Shown: piece after piece, positions 22,411 to 31,184 of the stretch
Layout: each line of letters opens with the position of its first letter
How positions within the stretch are numbered: position 1 is the stretch's first letter
Origin: Oscillospiraceae bacterium
Lineage (GTDB): Bacteria; Bacillota_A; Clostridia; Oscillospirales; Oscillospiraceae
Reading direction: 5' to 3'
Assembly (NCBI GenBank): GCA_017545325.1
Contig: JAFWOX010000124.1
Coordinates: forward strand, 6,592 to 70,591
Length of the DNA: 64,000 bases
Notes under the pieces: generated by a model
What the model saw: only the letters and a program-made list of their open reading frames with translations
Databases searched by the model: none
Told to the model about the DNA's origin: nothing
Made by a program: the position numbers and the translations under genes

Positions 22411-23135
22411 AGGGAAAAGTGGCCGTCGTCACCGGCGGTTCCCGGGGCATCGGGGCCGCCATTGCCGTAAAGCTGGCCTCCCTGGGGGCAGATCTGGCCC
22501 TCATCTATGCCGGGAACGGGGCGAAGGCGGAGGCCGTTGCGGAGAGCTGCCGCGCCCTGGGCGTCCGGGCGGAGACCTATCTCTGCGACGTGGCAGACGG
22601 AGAAGCCGTCAAGGCCGCCGTGGGAAAGATCAAGGCGGAGCTGGGAGGCGTCCAGCTCCTGGTGAACAACGCGGGCATCACCCGGGACGGGCTGGTTGCC
22701 GCCATGAAGGAAGAGGATTTCGACGCGGTGCTGGACACCAACCTCAAGGGCGCGTTCCACATGATCCGCTATTGCAGCGGGCTCATGCTCCGGGCCAGAT
22801 ACGGGCGGATCGTGAACATCAGCTCCGTGGCGGGACTCATGGGCAACCCGGGCCAGGCCAACTATGCCGCCGCCAAGGCGGGGCTCATCGGCCTGACCAA
22901 AACCGCCGCCAAGGAGCTGGCTTCCCGGGGCATCACCGTAAACGCGGTGGCGCCCGGGCTGATCGACACGGACATGACCCGCTCCCTGGGCCTGGCGGAG
23001 GACGCTCTTCGGGCGGCCATCCCCCTGGGGCGCGCGGGCAAGGCGGAGGAAGTGGCCGAGGCCGTGGCCTTCCTGCTGCAGGCCGACTATATCACCGGCG
23101 CGGTCCTGCGGGTTGACGGCGGCATGGCGATGTGA
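22404..23135 (+). CDS. fabG: 3-oxoacyl-ACP reductase
   Basis: NADPH-dependent short-chain reductase, 243 aa. Cofactor motif TGGSRGIG, the catalytic Ser of NISSVAG, and YAAAKAG carrying the catalytic Tyr and Lys. Start MLKGKVAVVTGG is at 22404; the same frame stays open far upstream inside fabD but that part is not protein-like. Confidence 0.96.
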   Translation: MLKGKVAVVTGGSRGIGAAIAVKLASLGADLALIYAGNGAKAEAVAESCRALGVRAETYLCDVADGEAVKAAVGKIKAELGGVQLLVNNAGITRDGLVAAMKEEDFDAVLDTNLKGAFHMIRYCSGLMLRARYGRIVNISSVAGLMGNPGQANYAAAKAGLIGLTKTAAKELASRGITVNAVAPGLIDTDMTRSLGLAEDALRAAIPLGRAGKAEEVAEAVAFLLQADYITGAVLRVDGGMAM

Positions 23136-23147
23136 GGAGAAAATGCG

Positions 23148-23555
23148 ATGGATGAAGCGAATATCCGCAAATACGCGGAGCTGATGCGGGAGCTGGAGCT
23201 GACGGGACTGGAGATCACCGAGGGCAATACCGTGGTCCGTCTGGAACGGGGCGGCGCCCCGGCGGCTGCTCCCGCCCAGGTGATCCCCCTGCCGGAGAAA
23301 AAGGCGGAGGAGGGCGGGGACAGCCTGATCCGCTCCCCCATGGTGGGCGTCTTCTACGCCGCCCCCGCCGAGAACGCCGCCCCCTACGTGGCCGTGGGGG
23401 ACCGGGTGAAGGTGGGAGACACCCTGTGCATCATCGAGGCCATGAAGCTGATGAACGAGATAACCGCCGAGAGGGACGGAGTCATTGCCGAGGTCTGCGC
23501 CGGAAACGGGCAGGTGGTGGAATACGGCACCGTTCTTTTCCGCATGGAGGGCTAG
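23148..23555 (+). CDS. accB: Biotin carboxyl carrier protein of acetyl-CoA carboxylase
   Basis: 135 aa. The biotin lysine is in IEAMKLMNEI near residue 100, after an Ala/Pro-rich linker. Start ATG at 23148 follows GAGGAGA. Its stop is followed after one base by fabZ. Confidence 0.96.
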   Translation: MDEANIRKYAELMRELELTGLEITEGNTVVRLERGGAPAAAPAQVIPLPEKKAEEGGDSLIRSPMVGVFYAAPAENAAPYVAVGDRVKVGDTLCIIEAMKLMNEITAERDGVIAEVCAGNGQVVEYGTVLFRMEG

Positions 23556-23556
23556 G

Positions 23557-23967
23557 ATGGACCGGAGCGAACTGATGGGTATCCTTCCCCACCGGGAGGG
23601 GATGCTGCTGCTGGACGAGGCGGAAAAGGCGGGGGAAGAGGCTCGGGGCAGACTGCGCATCCGGGGGGACGAATGGTTCCTGCAGGGCCATTTCCCCGGC
23701 AATCCCGTGGTGCCCGGGGTGATCCTATGCGAGATCCTGGCCCAGAGCGTATGCGTGCTGCTCTCCGGGGAGATGGAGCCGGGCAGGACCCCCCTGTATA
23801 CGGGGCTGGACAAGGCGCGCTTCAAGAGCCCGGTGCGTCCGGGCGACCTGTTCGAGACCCGCTGCCGGGTCACCAAGGTCAAGAAGCCTTTTTACTTCGC
23901 CGAAGGCGAGGGATACGTGGAAGGCAAGCTCTGCGTGAAGGCGGAGTTTTCCTTCGCCATCGTATGA
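23557..23967 (+). CDS. fabZ: 3-hydroxyacyl-ACP dehydratase
   Basis: Hot-dog-fold dehydratase of 136 aa starting MDRSELMGILPHREGMLLLD. The active-site histidine is in GHFPGNPVVPG and the catalytic Glu in ILCEILAQ. The longer open frame from 23485 lies inside accB. accC follows 32 bases later. Confidence 0.96.
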   Translation: MDRSELMGILPHREGMLLLDEAEKAGEEARGRLRIRGDEWFLQGHFPGNPVVPGVILCEILAQSVCVLLSGEMEPGRTPLYTGLDKARFKSPVRPGDLFETRCRVTKVKKPFYFAEGEGYVEGKLCVKAEFSFAIV

Positions 23968-23999
23968 ACATGGATGATCAACAGTCGGAGTAAGCGGAA

Positions 24000-25307
24000 A
24001 TGTTTTCTAAGATCCTGATCGCCAACCGCGGGGAGATCGCGGTACGCATTATCCGAGCCTGCAAGGAGATGGGCATCGCCACGGTGGCCGTGTACAGCGA
24101 AGCGGACCGGGACGCCCTCCATGCCGCCCTGGCGGACGAGGGCTACTGCATCGGCCCTGCCGCCGCGGAGGACAGCTATCTGAATACCAAACGCATCCTT
24201 TCCGCCGCCCTGATCTCCGGAGCCCAGGCGATCCACCCGGGTTACGGCTTTCTTTCGGAAAACGCCCGCTTCGCCCGGGAATGCCGCCGGAACGGCATCG
24301 TCTTCATCGGGCCGGAGCCGGAGCTGATGGAGCGTCTCGGGGACAAGACGGAGATGAAAAAGCTGGTGGAGGGCACTTCCCTGCGCCCCATTCCCGGCAC
24401 CGGCGTCCTGCGGGACATGGGCGACGCCCTGGCCCGGGGAGAAGCGCTGGGTTACCCCCTGATGCTCAAGGCCCGCTCCGGCGGCGGCGGACGGGGCATT
24501 CGCCTCCTGCAAAGCCCGGAGGATCTTCGCCAGGCCTGGCCGCTGGCGGTGGCCGAATGCGCCTCCGCCTTCGGAGACGGGGCCCTGTACCTGGAAAAAT
24601 ACATCTGGCCCGCCCGGCATATCGAGGTGCAGGTCCTGGCGGACGAACAGGGCGGCGTGGTATGCCTGGGGGAACGGGACTGCTCCGTGCAGCGGCGGCA
24701 CCAGAAGCTGATCGAGGAATCCCCCTCCCCCGGCGTCAGTCCGGAGCAGCGGGCCGCCCTCATCCGGGGGGTGACGGAGGCGGTGAAGAAGCTCGGCTAC
24801 ACCGGTGCGGGCACCATGGAATTTCTCCTGGATAAGGCGGGCAGCTTCTGGTTCATGGAGATGAACGTGCGCCTGCAGGTGGAGCACCCGGTGACGGAAA
24901 TGCTCACCATGCTGGACCTGGTGAAATGGCAGATCCGCACCGCCGCGGGGGTACCCCTCCGCTTCGGACAGGAGCAGATCGTCATGGAGGGCAGCGCCAT
25001 GGAATGCCGCATCAACGCCCTGGCCCCCGGCAGGCTGGGCATGCTCCATGTGCCCGGCGGCCACTTTGTCCGTTTCGACACCTACCTGGTGCCGGGGGTG
25101 GAGGTCAGCCCGTACTATGACCCCCTGATCGGCAAGCTGATCGTCTACGCCCGCTCCCGGGAGGAGGCGGTGCGCAAGCTGAGGGCCGCCCTCTGCGAGC
25201 TGGTGATCGAAGGGATCCCCACCAACATAGAAGAACAGCTGCGCATCATCTCCGGAGAACCGTTCATGAGCGGCAGCTATGACCTGACCCTGATGGAGGG
25301 ACGATAA
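24000..25307 (+). CDS. accC: Biotin carboxylase subunit of acetyl-CoA carboxylase
   Basis: ATP-grasp enzyme that carboxylates biotin on AccB; 435 aa. FSKILIANRGEIAVR at the start, ATP loop GGGGRGIRLL, and MNVRLQVEHPVTE in the active site. Slightly shorter than the usual ~450 aa. accD starts two bases after the stop. Confidence 0.96.
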   Translation: MFSKILIANRGEIAVRIIRACKEMGIATVAVYSEADRDALHAALADEGYCIGPAAAEDSYLNTKRILSAALISGAQAIHPGYGFLSENARFARECRRNGIVFIGPEPELMERLGDKTEMKKLVEGTSLRPIPGTGVLRDMGDALARGEALGYPLMLKARSGGGGRGIRLLQSPEDLRQAWPLAVAECASAFGDGALYLEKYIWPARHIEVQVLADEQGGVVCLGERDCSVQRRHQKLIEESPSPGVSPEQRAALIRGVTEAVKKLGYTGAGTMEFLLDKAGSFWFMEMNVRLQVEHPVTEMLTMLDLVKWQIRTAAGVPLRFGQEQIVMEGSAMECRINALAPGRLGMLHVPGGHFVRFDTYLVPGVEVSPYYDPLIGKLIVYARSREEAVRKLRAALCELVIEGIPTNIEEQLRIISGEPFMSGSYDLTLMEGR

Positions 25308-25309
25308 AA

Positions 25310-26179
25310 ATGCCCTTTCCGAAATTTCTCTTTCAGCCGAAAAACGAGCTGGAGCAGGGCGGCCGCAGCGCGGCCCCGGTGCAGAGCGACGAGCGGGAAC
25401 CGGAAAAGACCTGTCCCAACTGCCATAAGGCCATTCCCCTGAGCCGCCTTTGGGCGAACCGGAACGTCTGCTCCTGCGGCTACCATTTCCGCATGGGGGT
25501 CAGGGCCCGCCTCCGCTACCTGACGGACAAGGGCAGCTTCACGGAGCTGTTCAATGATGTGGTCAGCGGTGACCCCCTGGGCTTCCCCGGCTATGCCGAC
25601 AAGCTGGAGACCACCCGCATCTCCAGCCGGGAGGAGGAAGCGGTCCTCTGCGGCACGGCGCAGATCTGCGCCCAGCCCTGCTGTCTCTTCCTCATGGAGC
25701 CCTATTTCATGATGGGCAGCATGGGCTCCGCCGTGGGAGAGCGGATCACCCGCCTCTTTGAGTACGCCCTGGAGCATCGTCTCAGCGTGGTGGGCTTCAC
25801 CGTCTCCGGCGGGGCCCGGATGCAGGAGGGGCTTTATTCCCTCATGCAGATGGCGAAGACCAGCGGCGCGGTGAAGCGCCATTCCGACGCCGGCCTCTTT
25901 TACCTCACCGTGCTGACGGATCCCACCACCGGCGGGGTCACCGCCAGCTTCGCCATGGAGGGGGACATCATCCTGGCCGAGCCGGGGGCTACGGTGGGCT
26001 TCGCCGGAGCCAGGGTCATTGAGCAGACCACCCGGAAAGCCCTGCCCAAGGGCTTCCAGACGGCAGAATTCCTGCTGGAGCACGGCTTTGTGGACGCCAT
26101 CGTGCCCAGAAGCGGGCAGCGGGCACTGATCGCCCGTCTTCTGGAGATGCATGCTGCGGAGGGAGGGGAGAGCGCATGA
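25310..26179 (+). CDS. accD: Acetyl-CoA carboxylase carboxyltransferase, beta subunit
   Basis: 289 aa crotonase-fold subunit with an N-terminal zinc ribbon. The first knuckle is the normal CPNC, but the second reads VCSCGYHF, that is C-x-C rather than the usual C-x2-C. The codons (TGC TCC TGC) are clear. The core has VSGGARMQEGL and TDPTTGGVTASFA. Overlaps accA by four bases (ATGA). Confidence 0.95.
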   Translation: MPFPKFLFQPKNELEQGGRSAAPVQSDEREPEKTCPNCHKAIPLSRLWANRNVCSCGYHFRMGVRARLRYLTDKGSFTELFNDVVSGDPLGFPGYADKLETTRISSREEEAVLCGTAQICAQPCCLFLMEPYFMMGSMGSAVGERITRLFEYALEHRLSVVGFTVSGGARMQEGLYSLMQMAKTSGAVKRHSDAGLFYLTVLTDPTTGGVTASFAMEGDIILAEPGATVGFAGARVIEQTTRKALPKGFQTAEFLLEHGFVDAIVPRSGQRALIARLLEMHAAEGGESA

Positions 26180-26967
26180 GCCGCAGCGCCTATGAAACGG
26201 TGAGGCTGGCCCGCTCCAACCGGCGGCCCACCGGCCTGGATTTCATCCAGGGGGTTTTCACGGATTTCTTCGAGCTGCACGGAGACCGCCGCTACGGGGA
26301 CGACGCCGCGGTGGTGGGCGGCCTGGCGGAGCTGGAGGGAAAGAACGTCACGGTGATCGCCATCGAAAAGGGCCACAGCATCCGGGAGCGGATGCTCCGC
26401 AGCTTCGGCGCGCCCCAGCCCGAGGGCTACCGCAAGGCCCTCCGCCTCATGAAGCAGGCGGAGAAATTCCGCCGCCCGGTGATCTGCCTCATCGACACCT
26501 CCGGGGCCTACTGCGGCATCGGCGCGGAGGAGCGGGGGCAGGGACAGGCCATTGCGGAGAACCTGATGGAGATGATGACCCTGCGCACCCCGGTGATCTC
26601 CCTGCTGATCGGGGAGGGGGGCAGCGGCGGGGCCCTGGCCCTGGCGGCGGCGGACAGGGTCTGGATGCTGGAAAACGCCATCTACAGCGTCATCTCCCCC
26701 GAGGGTTGCGCCAGCATCCTCTGGAAGGATTCCAAGCGGGCTCCGGAGGCGGCCCAGCAGCTGAAGCTCACCGCCCGGGACGCCCTGGCGGGAGGAATGA
26801 TCGAGCGGATCATTCCCGAAGCGGGACTGGGCAGGCCGGAATTCTACGAAGGCCTGCGGCAGACCCTGAGCGCCGAGCTGGCGGAGCTGCTGACCATGGA
26901 TACCCATGCCCTGCTGGAGGCGCGCTACCGGCGTTTCCGGCGCATCGGAAAGGAGCGGGAAGCATGA
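26176..26967 (+). CDS. accA: Acetyl-CoA carboxylase carboxyltransferase, alpha subunit
   Basis: 263 aa, partner of AccD. Motifs include ELHGDRRYGDDAAVVGG, LIDTSGAYCGIGAEERGQ and GEGGSGGALAL. Short form compared with ~315 aa in enterics, typical for Firmicutes. Overlaps fabF by four bases (ATGA). Confidence 0.96.
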   Translation: MSRSAYETVRLARSNRRPTGLDFIQGVFTDFFELHGDRRYGDDAAVVGGLAELEGKNVTVIAIEKGHSIRERMLRSFGAPQPEGYRKALRLMKQAEKFRRPVICLIDTSGAYCGIGAEERGQGQAIAENLMEMMTLRTPVISLLIGEGGSGGALALAAADRVWMLENAIYSVISPEGCASILWKDSKRAPEAAQQLKLTARDALAGGMIERIIPEAGLGRPEFYEGLRQTLSAELAELLTMDTHALLEARYRRFRRIGKEREA

Positions 26968-28196
26968 ATCGAGTCGTCGTCACCGGGATGGGCGTCGTCA
27001 GCCCCCTGGGAAACACGGTGCCGGTCTTTTGGGAGAACATCAAGGCAGGGGTCTGCGGCATCGGCCCCATCACCCGCTTCGATACGGCCGACTACAAGGT
27101 GAAGGTGGCCGCCGAGGTACGGGACTATGACCCCCGGCAGTACATGGAAAAGCTGGATGTGCTCCACAGCGATATCTACACCCAGTTCGCCATGGGCGCC
27201 GCCTGCCAGGCCATGGAGGACAGCGGCCTGCTTGGCACCGTCGCCCCGGAGCGCGTGGGCGTATACATCGGCACGGGGATCGGCGGCATCGCCACCTTCA
27301 TGAGCGAGCATCAGAAGCTGCTTGAGCGGGGCCCCAAACGGGTGAGTCCCTATTTCATCCCCATGATGATCGCCAATATGGCCTCCGGCATGATCGCCAT
27401 GCGCTTTGCCTGCAAGGGGCCCGCCATGCCGGCGGTGACCGCCTGCGCCTCCGGCTCCAACGCCATCGGAGAAGCCCTGCGCCTCATCCGCCATGGCTAC
27501 GCCGACGCCATGCTCGCCGGGGGGGCGGAGGCCACGGTGAACGCCCTGGCGGCGGCAGGCTTCAGCAGCATGCAGGCCCTCAGCCTTTCCGAAGATCCTC
27601 TGGCTGCCTCCCTGCCCTTCGACAGGCGCAGGACCGGCTTCGTCATGGGGGAAGGCGCCGGCGTGCTGGTGCTGGAGGAATACGGGCGGGCAAAGGCCCG
27701 GGGGGCGAAGATCTATGCCGAGCTGGCGGGCTACGGCTCCACCTGCGACGCCTACCATATGACCGCCCCCCACCCGGAGGCGGAGGGCGGAGCCCGGGCC
27801 ATTGCCGACGCCTGGGCGGAAACGGGGCTGGATACGGACCGCATCTATGTGAACGCCCACGGCACCGGCACTCCCATGAACGATAAGGCGGAAACATTGG
27901 CCCTCAAGAAGGCCTTCGGGGAGGAGCGGGCGAGGAAGCTGCTCATCAGCTCCACCAAATCCATGACCGGCCATATGCTGGGCGCAGCCGGGGCGGCGGA
28001 GGCCATCGTCTCCGTGCTGGCCCTGGGGGAAGGCGTCGCGCCCCCCACCATCGGGCTCACGGAGCCGGACCCGGACTGCGACCTGGACTATGTTCCCCTG
28101 AAGGCGCGGAGGGCCGTCTTCGACGCGGCGGTCTCCACCTCCCTGGGCTTCGGCGGTCACAACGCCTGCCTGGCATTTCGGAAAGCGGAGGGCTGA
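26964..28196 (+). CDS. fabF: 3-oxoacyl-ACP synthase II
   Basis: Condensing enzyme of 410 aa. Active cysteine in VTACASGSNAIGEAL, histidines in NAHGTGTPMNDKAET and TKSMTGHMLGAAG, glycine-rich end SLGFGGHNA. Start at 26964 overlaps accA. The classic fabF in this operon. Confidence 0.95.
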   Translation: MNRVVVTGMGVVSPLGNTVPVFWENIKAGVCGIGPITRFDTADYKVKVAAEVRDYDPRQYMEKLDVLHSDIYTQFAMGAACQAMEDSGLLGTVAPERVGVYIGTGIGGIATFMSEHQKLLERGPKRVSPYFIPMMIANMASGMIAMRFACKGPAMPAVTACASGSNAIGEALRLIRHGYADAMLAGGAEATVNALAAAGFSSMQALSLSEDPLAASLPFDRRRTGFVMGEGAGVLVLEEYGRAKARGAKIYAELAGYGSTCDAYHMTAPHPEAEGGARAIADAWAETGLDTDRIYVNAHGTGTPMNDKAETLALKKAFGEERARKLLISSTKSMTGHMLGAAGAAEAIVSVLALGEGVAPPTIGLTEPDPDCDLDYVPLKARRAVFDAAVSTSLGFGGHNACLAFRKAEG

Positions 28197-28200
28197 GGAC

Positions 28201-29406
28201 ATGGGAGAGAAAAGCATCGTCATTACCGGCACCGGGGCGGTCACCCCCCTGGGCTGCGGCACGGAGGTCTTCTGGGACGGCCTTGTCTCCGGCCGCTGCG
28301 GCATCGGAGAGATCCGGAAATTCGACGCATCCGCCCTGCCCATCCGCTGGGCCGGGGAGGTGCGGGACTTCGATCCCAAGGCATACATGCCCAATCCGCT
28401 GGTGCTGGATACCGCGCCCTTCGCCCGCTATGCCATCGCCGCGGCGGCCATGGCGGTGGAGGAGAGCGGCCTGGATACGGATTCTGACCGGGTGGCGGTC
28501 GTCATGGGCACCGCCCTCCACGGCATGGATTACCTGGCCTATACCCAGCAGCAGCTGGACGAAGGGGGCCGGGGAGCTGACCCGAAGCTCATGACGAAAT
28601 ACATGGGCAACATGGCCGCCGCCCAGTTCGCCATCCGCCGGGGCATCCGCGGGCCCAGCCTCACGGTGGGCACCGCCTGCTCCTCCGGTGGGGACGCGGT
28701 GACCCTGGGGGCGATGCTCCTGAGGTCCGGCATGGCTGACGCCGTGGTGGTCATGGCGGGAGAAGGGGCCATCTGCCCCGCCGCCATCCTGAGCCTCCAC
28801 AAGAGCAGGGCCCTCTCCCCCCTGGGGGAGAGCCGACCCTTCAGCGCGGACCGCTCCGGCTTTGTGCTGGGAGAGGGGGGCGGCGCCTTGATCCTGGAGA
28901 CGGAAGCCCATGCGAAGGCGCGGGATGCGCGGCCGCTGGCCCGGCTTCTGGGTTGGGGGAACAACACCGACGCCTATCATCCCGTCACCCCCCGGCAGGA
29001 CGGCGCGCAGGCTGCCGTCTGTATGGACCTGGCCCTGCGGGAAGCGGGCCTGAGCCCGGGGGAGATCGGTTATATCAACGCCCACGGCACCGCCACGCTC
29101 AAGGGGGACGTGGCGGAGGCCGCCGCCATCCGCACCGTCTTCGGGGCGGATATCCCCCCGGTCAGCTCCACCAAGGGGGCCACCGGCCACATGATGGGAG
29201 CCGGGGGCGTCACGGAGCTGATCGCCTGCATCAAGGTCCTGGAGACCGGGCTTCTGCCGCCCAACCTGGGCTTCACGGCGGCGGACGCGGCCTGTCCCCT
29301 TCCCCTGGTGACGGAGGTCGGGCGGAGGGAGCGGATCACAGCCGCCATGTCCAACGCCTTCGGCTTCGGGGGGCAGAACTCCTCCCTGATCGTGGGGCAG
29401 GCCTGA
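28201..29406 (+). CDS. Second 3-oxoacyl-ACP synthase (KAS I/II family)
   Basis: A 401-aa paralogue of the preceding FabF, clearly diverged. All three catalytic residues are present: Cys in GTACSSGGDAV, His in NAHGTATLKGDV, and His in TKGATGHMMGAGG. The usual CASG is CSSG. Four bases behind fabF and sharing one base with the acyl-CoA synthetase. It could take an unusual primer or chain length, or act on a side pathway; no further functional clue is visible. Confidence 0.9.
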   Translation: MGEKSIVITGTGAVTPLGCGTEVFWDGLVSGRCGIGEIRKFDASALPIRWAGEVRDFDPKAYMPNPLVLDTAPFARYAIAAAAMAVEESGLDTDSDRVAVVMGTALHGMDYLAYTQQQLDEGGRGADPKLMTKYMGNMAAAQFAIRRGIRGPSLTVGTACSSGGDAVTLGAMLLRSGMADAVVVMAGEGAICPAAILSLHKSRALSPLGESRPFSADRSGFVLGEGGGALILETEAHAKARDARPLARLLGWGNNTDAYHPVTPRQDGAQAAVCMDLALREAGLSPGEIGYINAHGTATLKGDVAEAAAIRTVFGADIPPVSSTKGATGHMMGAGGVTELIACIKVLETGLLPPNLGFTAADAACPLPLVTEVGRRERITAAMSNAFGFGGQNSSLIVGQA

Positions 29407-31064
29407 TGGACTACACCTACGATGCGGAGAACTTCCGCCGGGTTTTTGAGCGGAGCTTTACCTGGCTGGCCGGCTTCCGGCGGAACGTGAGCCGAAGCCC
29501 CCGCAAAACCGCCATGATCGACCCCATGCGGGATGAAGCATGGAGTTACGAACGCCTGGACCGGGAGACGAACCGCCTGGCCAACGCCCTCAGGGACCGG
29601 GGCGTGGGCGCCGGGGACGTGGTGCTCTATCAGCTCTACAACTCCCCCCAGTTCGTCTGCTGCTATATCGCCCCCCAGAAGCTGGGGGCGGTGAATGAGC
29701 CCGCCAATTTCAACCTCTCCCCCGGGGAGACCGCCCGGCTCATCGACCGGGACAAGCCCAAGGCCTATATCTACGACTGGGATATCAAGGACACGGCCCA
29801 CAAGGCCCTGGCCCTCTGCCGGCATAAGCCCGCCCTGATCGCGGCGGTGGACTACCGGCGTCTGCACCCCCTTCTGCCGGAGGGTCACCGGGATTTTTCC
29901 GCCCTGCTGGCGGAATACGGCGACGAGGCGCCGGAGGAGGACTTCACCCCGGATATGTATGCGGAGGTGACCCGGCTGGGCACCTCCGGCACCACCGGCA
30001 CCCCCAAGGGCGTGCCCCTGTGCAACGTAAACGAGGTGCTCTCCGCCCACGATACCATCATGCATTTCCCCCTCTCCCCCCTGGATGTGACCATGAACAT
30101 GACCCCCTGGTTCCACCGGGGCGGCCTCCACTCCGGAGGCATAACCCCCACCCTCTATGCCGGGGCGGCCCTGGTGATCCTCCGGATGTTCAGCGCCAAG
30201 ACCTGTATGGACTGCGTGGAGAAATACGGCGTCACCTTCCTCATCGGCGTGCCCTCCGCCCTCCGGCAGCTGGCCCAGCGGCAGGAGAAGCACCCGGCGG
30301 ACCTGGGTAAGCTGAAGGGCATCGTCACCATGGGCAGCCCCCTGGAGAAGGCGGACTGCATCCGCTTCCAGCAGCTGCTGACCCCCAACATCTTCAACGG
30401 CTACGGCACCACCGAGACCTTCTGGAACAGCTTCCTGCGGCCCTTCGATCTGCCGGAGCGGGCGGGCAGCGCCGGGCGGAGCTGCACCGGGGACGAGGTG
30501 CGCCTGGTCTCGCTCCGGGAAGAGGGGGCCGATCCCGGGGATATGATCCCCGCGGACGGAGCGACCCAGGGAGAGATCATCATCTATGCCCCGGAGAAAT
30601 CCGCCCTCTGCTATGTGGGGGACGACGCCCAGACCAAGGCGCGCTTCCGGGACGGGTGGTTCTATACCAAGGACGTGGGCACCTGGGACGAGGACAGGTA
30701 CATCACCCTTCTGGGCCGAAAGGACGACATGATCATCAGCATGGGGGAAAACATCTACCCCGCCCGGCTGGAGGAGATCATCGGCACCTTTCCCGGCGTG
30801 CGGGACTGCATGGTGGTGGGGGTCCCGGATCCCTCCCGGGGCCAGAGCGCAGCCGCCTACATCGTGCCGGAGGACCCTGCCCCCACGGTACAGGAGCTGA
30901 ACCGGCTCTGCACCTCCTCCGATGAGCTGGCCTCCTACATGTGTCCCCGGTACTATGCCTTCGTCTCCCAGCTGCCCCGGAACGCCACCGGGAAGAAGCT
31001 GCATGTTCAGCTCCGGGAGCAGGCGGCGCGGGACCTGGCGGAAGGCCGGCTGCTGCGGCCTTGA
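29406..31064 (+). CDS. Acyl-CoA synthetase (AMP-forming)
   Basis: A 552-aa adenylate-forming enzyme. P-loop TSGTTGTPKGVPL, the A5-type motif NGYGTTE, GWFYTKDVGTW and LGRKDDMIISMGENIYP, and the C-terminal catalytic lysine region NATGKK. Start MDYTYDAENF shares one base with the KAS stop; the upstream open frame is a shadow. It activates a carboxylic acid, probably a fatty or branched acid, with CoA. Its place as last gene of the FAS operon suggests it supplies primers or recycles acyl chains. Confidence 0.9.
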   Translation: MDYTYDAENFRRVFERSFTWLAGFRRNVSRSPRKTAMIDPMRDEAWSYERLDRETNRLANALRDRGVGAGDVVLYQLYNSPQFVCCYIAPQKLGAVNEPANFNLSPGETARLIDRDKPKAYIYDWDIKDTAHKALALCRHKPALIAAVDYRRLHPLLPEGHRDFSALLAEYGDEAPEEDFTPDMYAEVTRLGTSGTTGTPKGVPLCNVNEVLSAHDTIMHFPLSPLDVTMNMTPWFHRGGLHSGGITPTLYAGAALVILRMFSAKTCMDCVEKYGVTFLIGVPSALRQLAQRQEKHPADLGKLKGIVTMGSPLEKADCIRFQQLLTPNIFNGYGTTETFWNSFLRPFDLPERAGSAGRSCTGDEVRLVSLREEGADPGDMIPADGATQGEIIIYAPEKSALCYVGDDAQTKARFRDGWFYTKDVGTWDEDRYITLLGRKDDMIISMGENIYPARLEEIIGTFPGVRDCMVVGVPDPSRGQSAAAYIVPEDPAPTVQELNRLCTSSDELASYMCPRYYAFVSQLPRNATGKKLHVQLREQAARDLAEGRLLRP

Positions 31065-31117
31065 AGGCCGGATGGAAGGCTTGATCCCGAAGGAAGACCC
31101 CGCCACCGGCGGAAAAA

Positions 31118-31150
31118 ACAGGAGGTCCCGGCAAAACCGGGGCCTCCTGT
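31118..31150. terminator. Convergent terminator between acyl-CoA synthetase and activase genes
   Basis: ACAGGAGG-TC-CCGG pairs with CCGG-GG-CCTCCTGT. On the minus strand TTTTTTCC follows, making it a good terminator for the activase; on the plus strand GCGTCTTTCC follows. Confidence 0.75.
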
Positions 31151-31184
31151 GCGTCTTTCCGTCTCCCGCGCAGACCCCCGGCGT

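Noticed and set aside
28201..29406. Second KAS gene as a decayed duplicate of fabF
   Set aside because: Full length, all three catalytic residues intact and tightly coupled to its neighbours, so it is a working gene.
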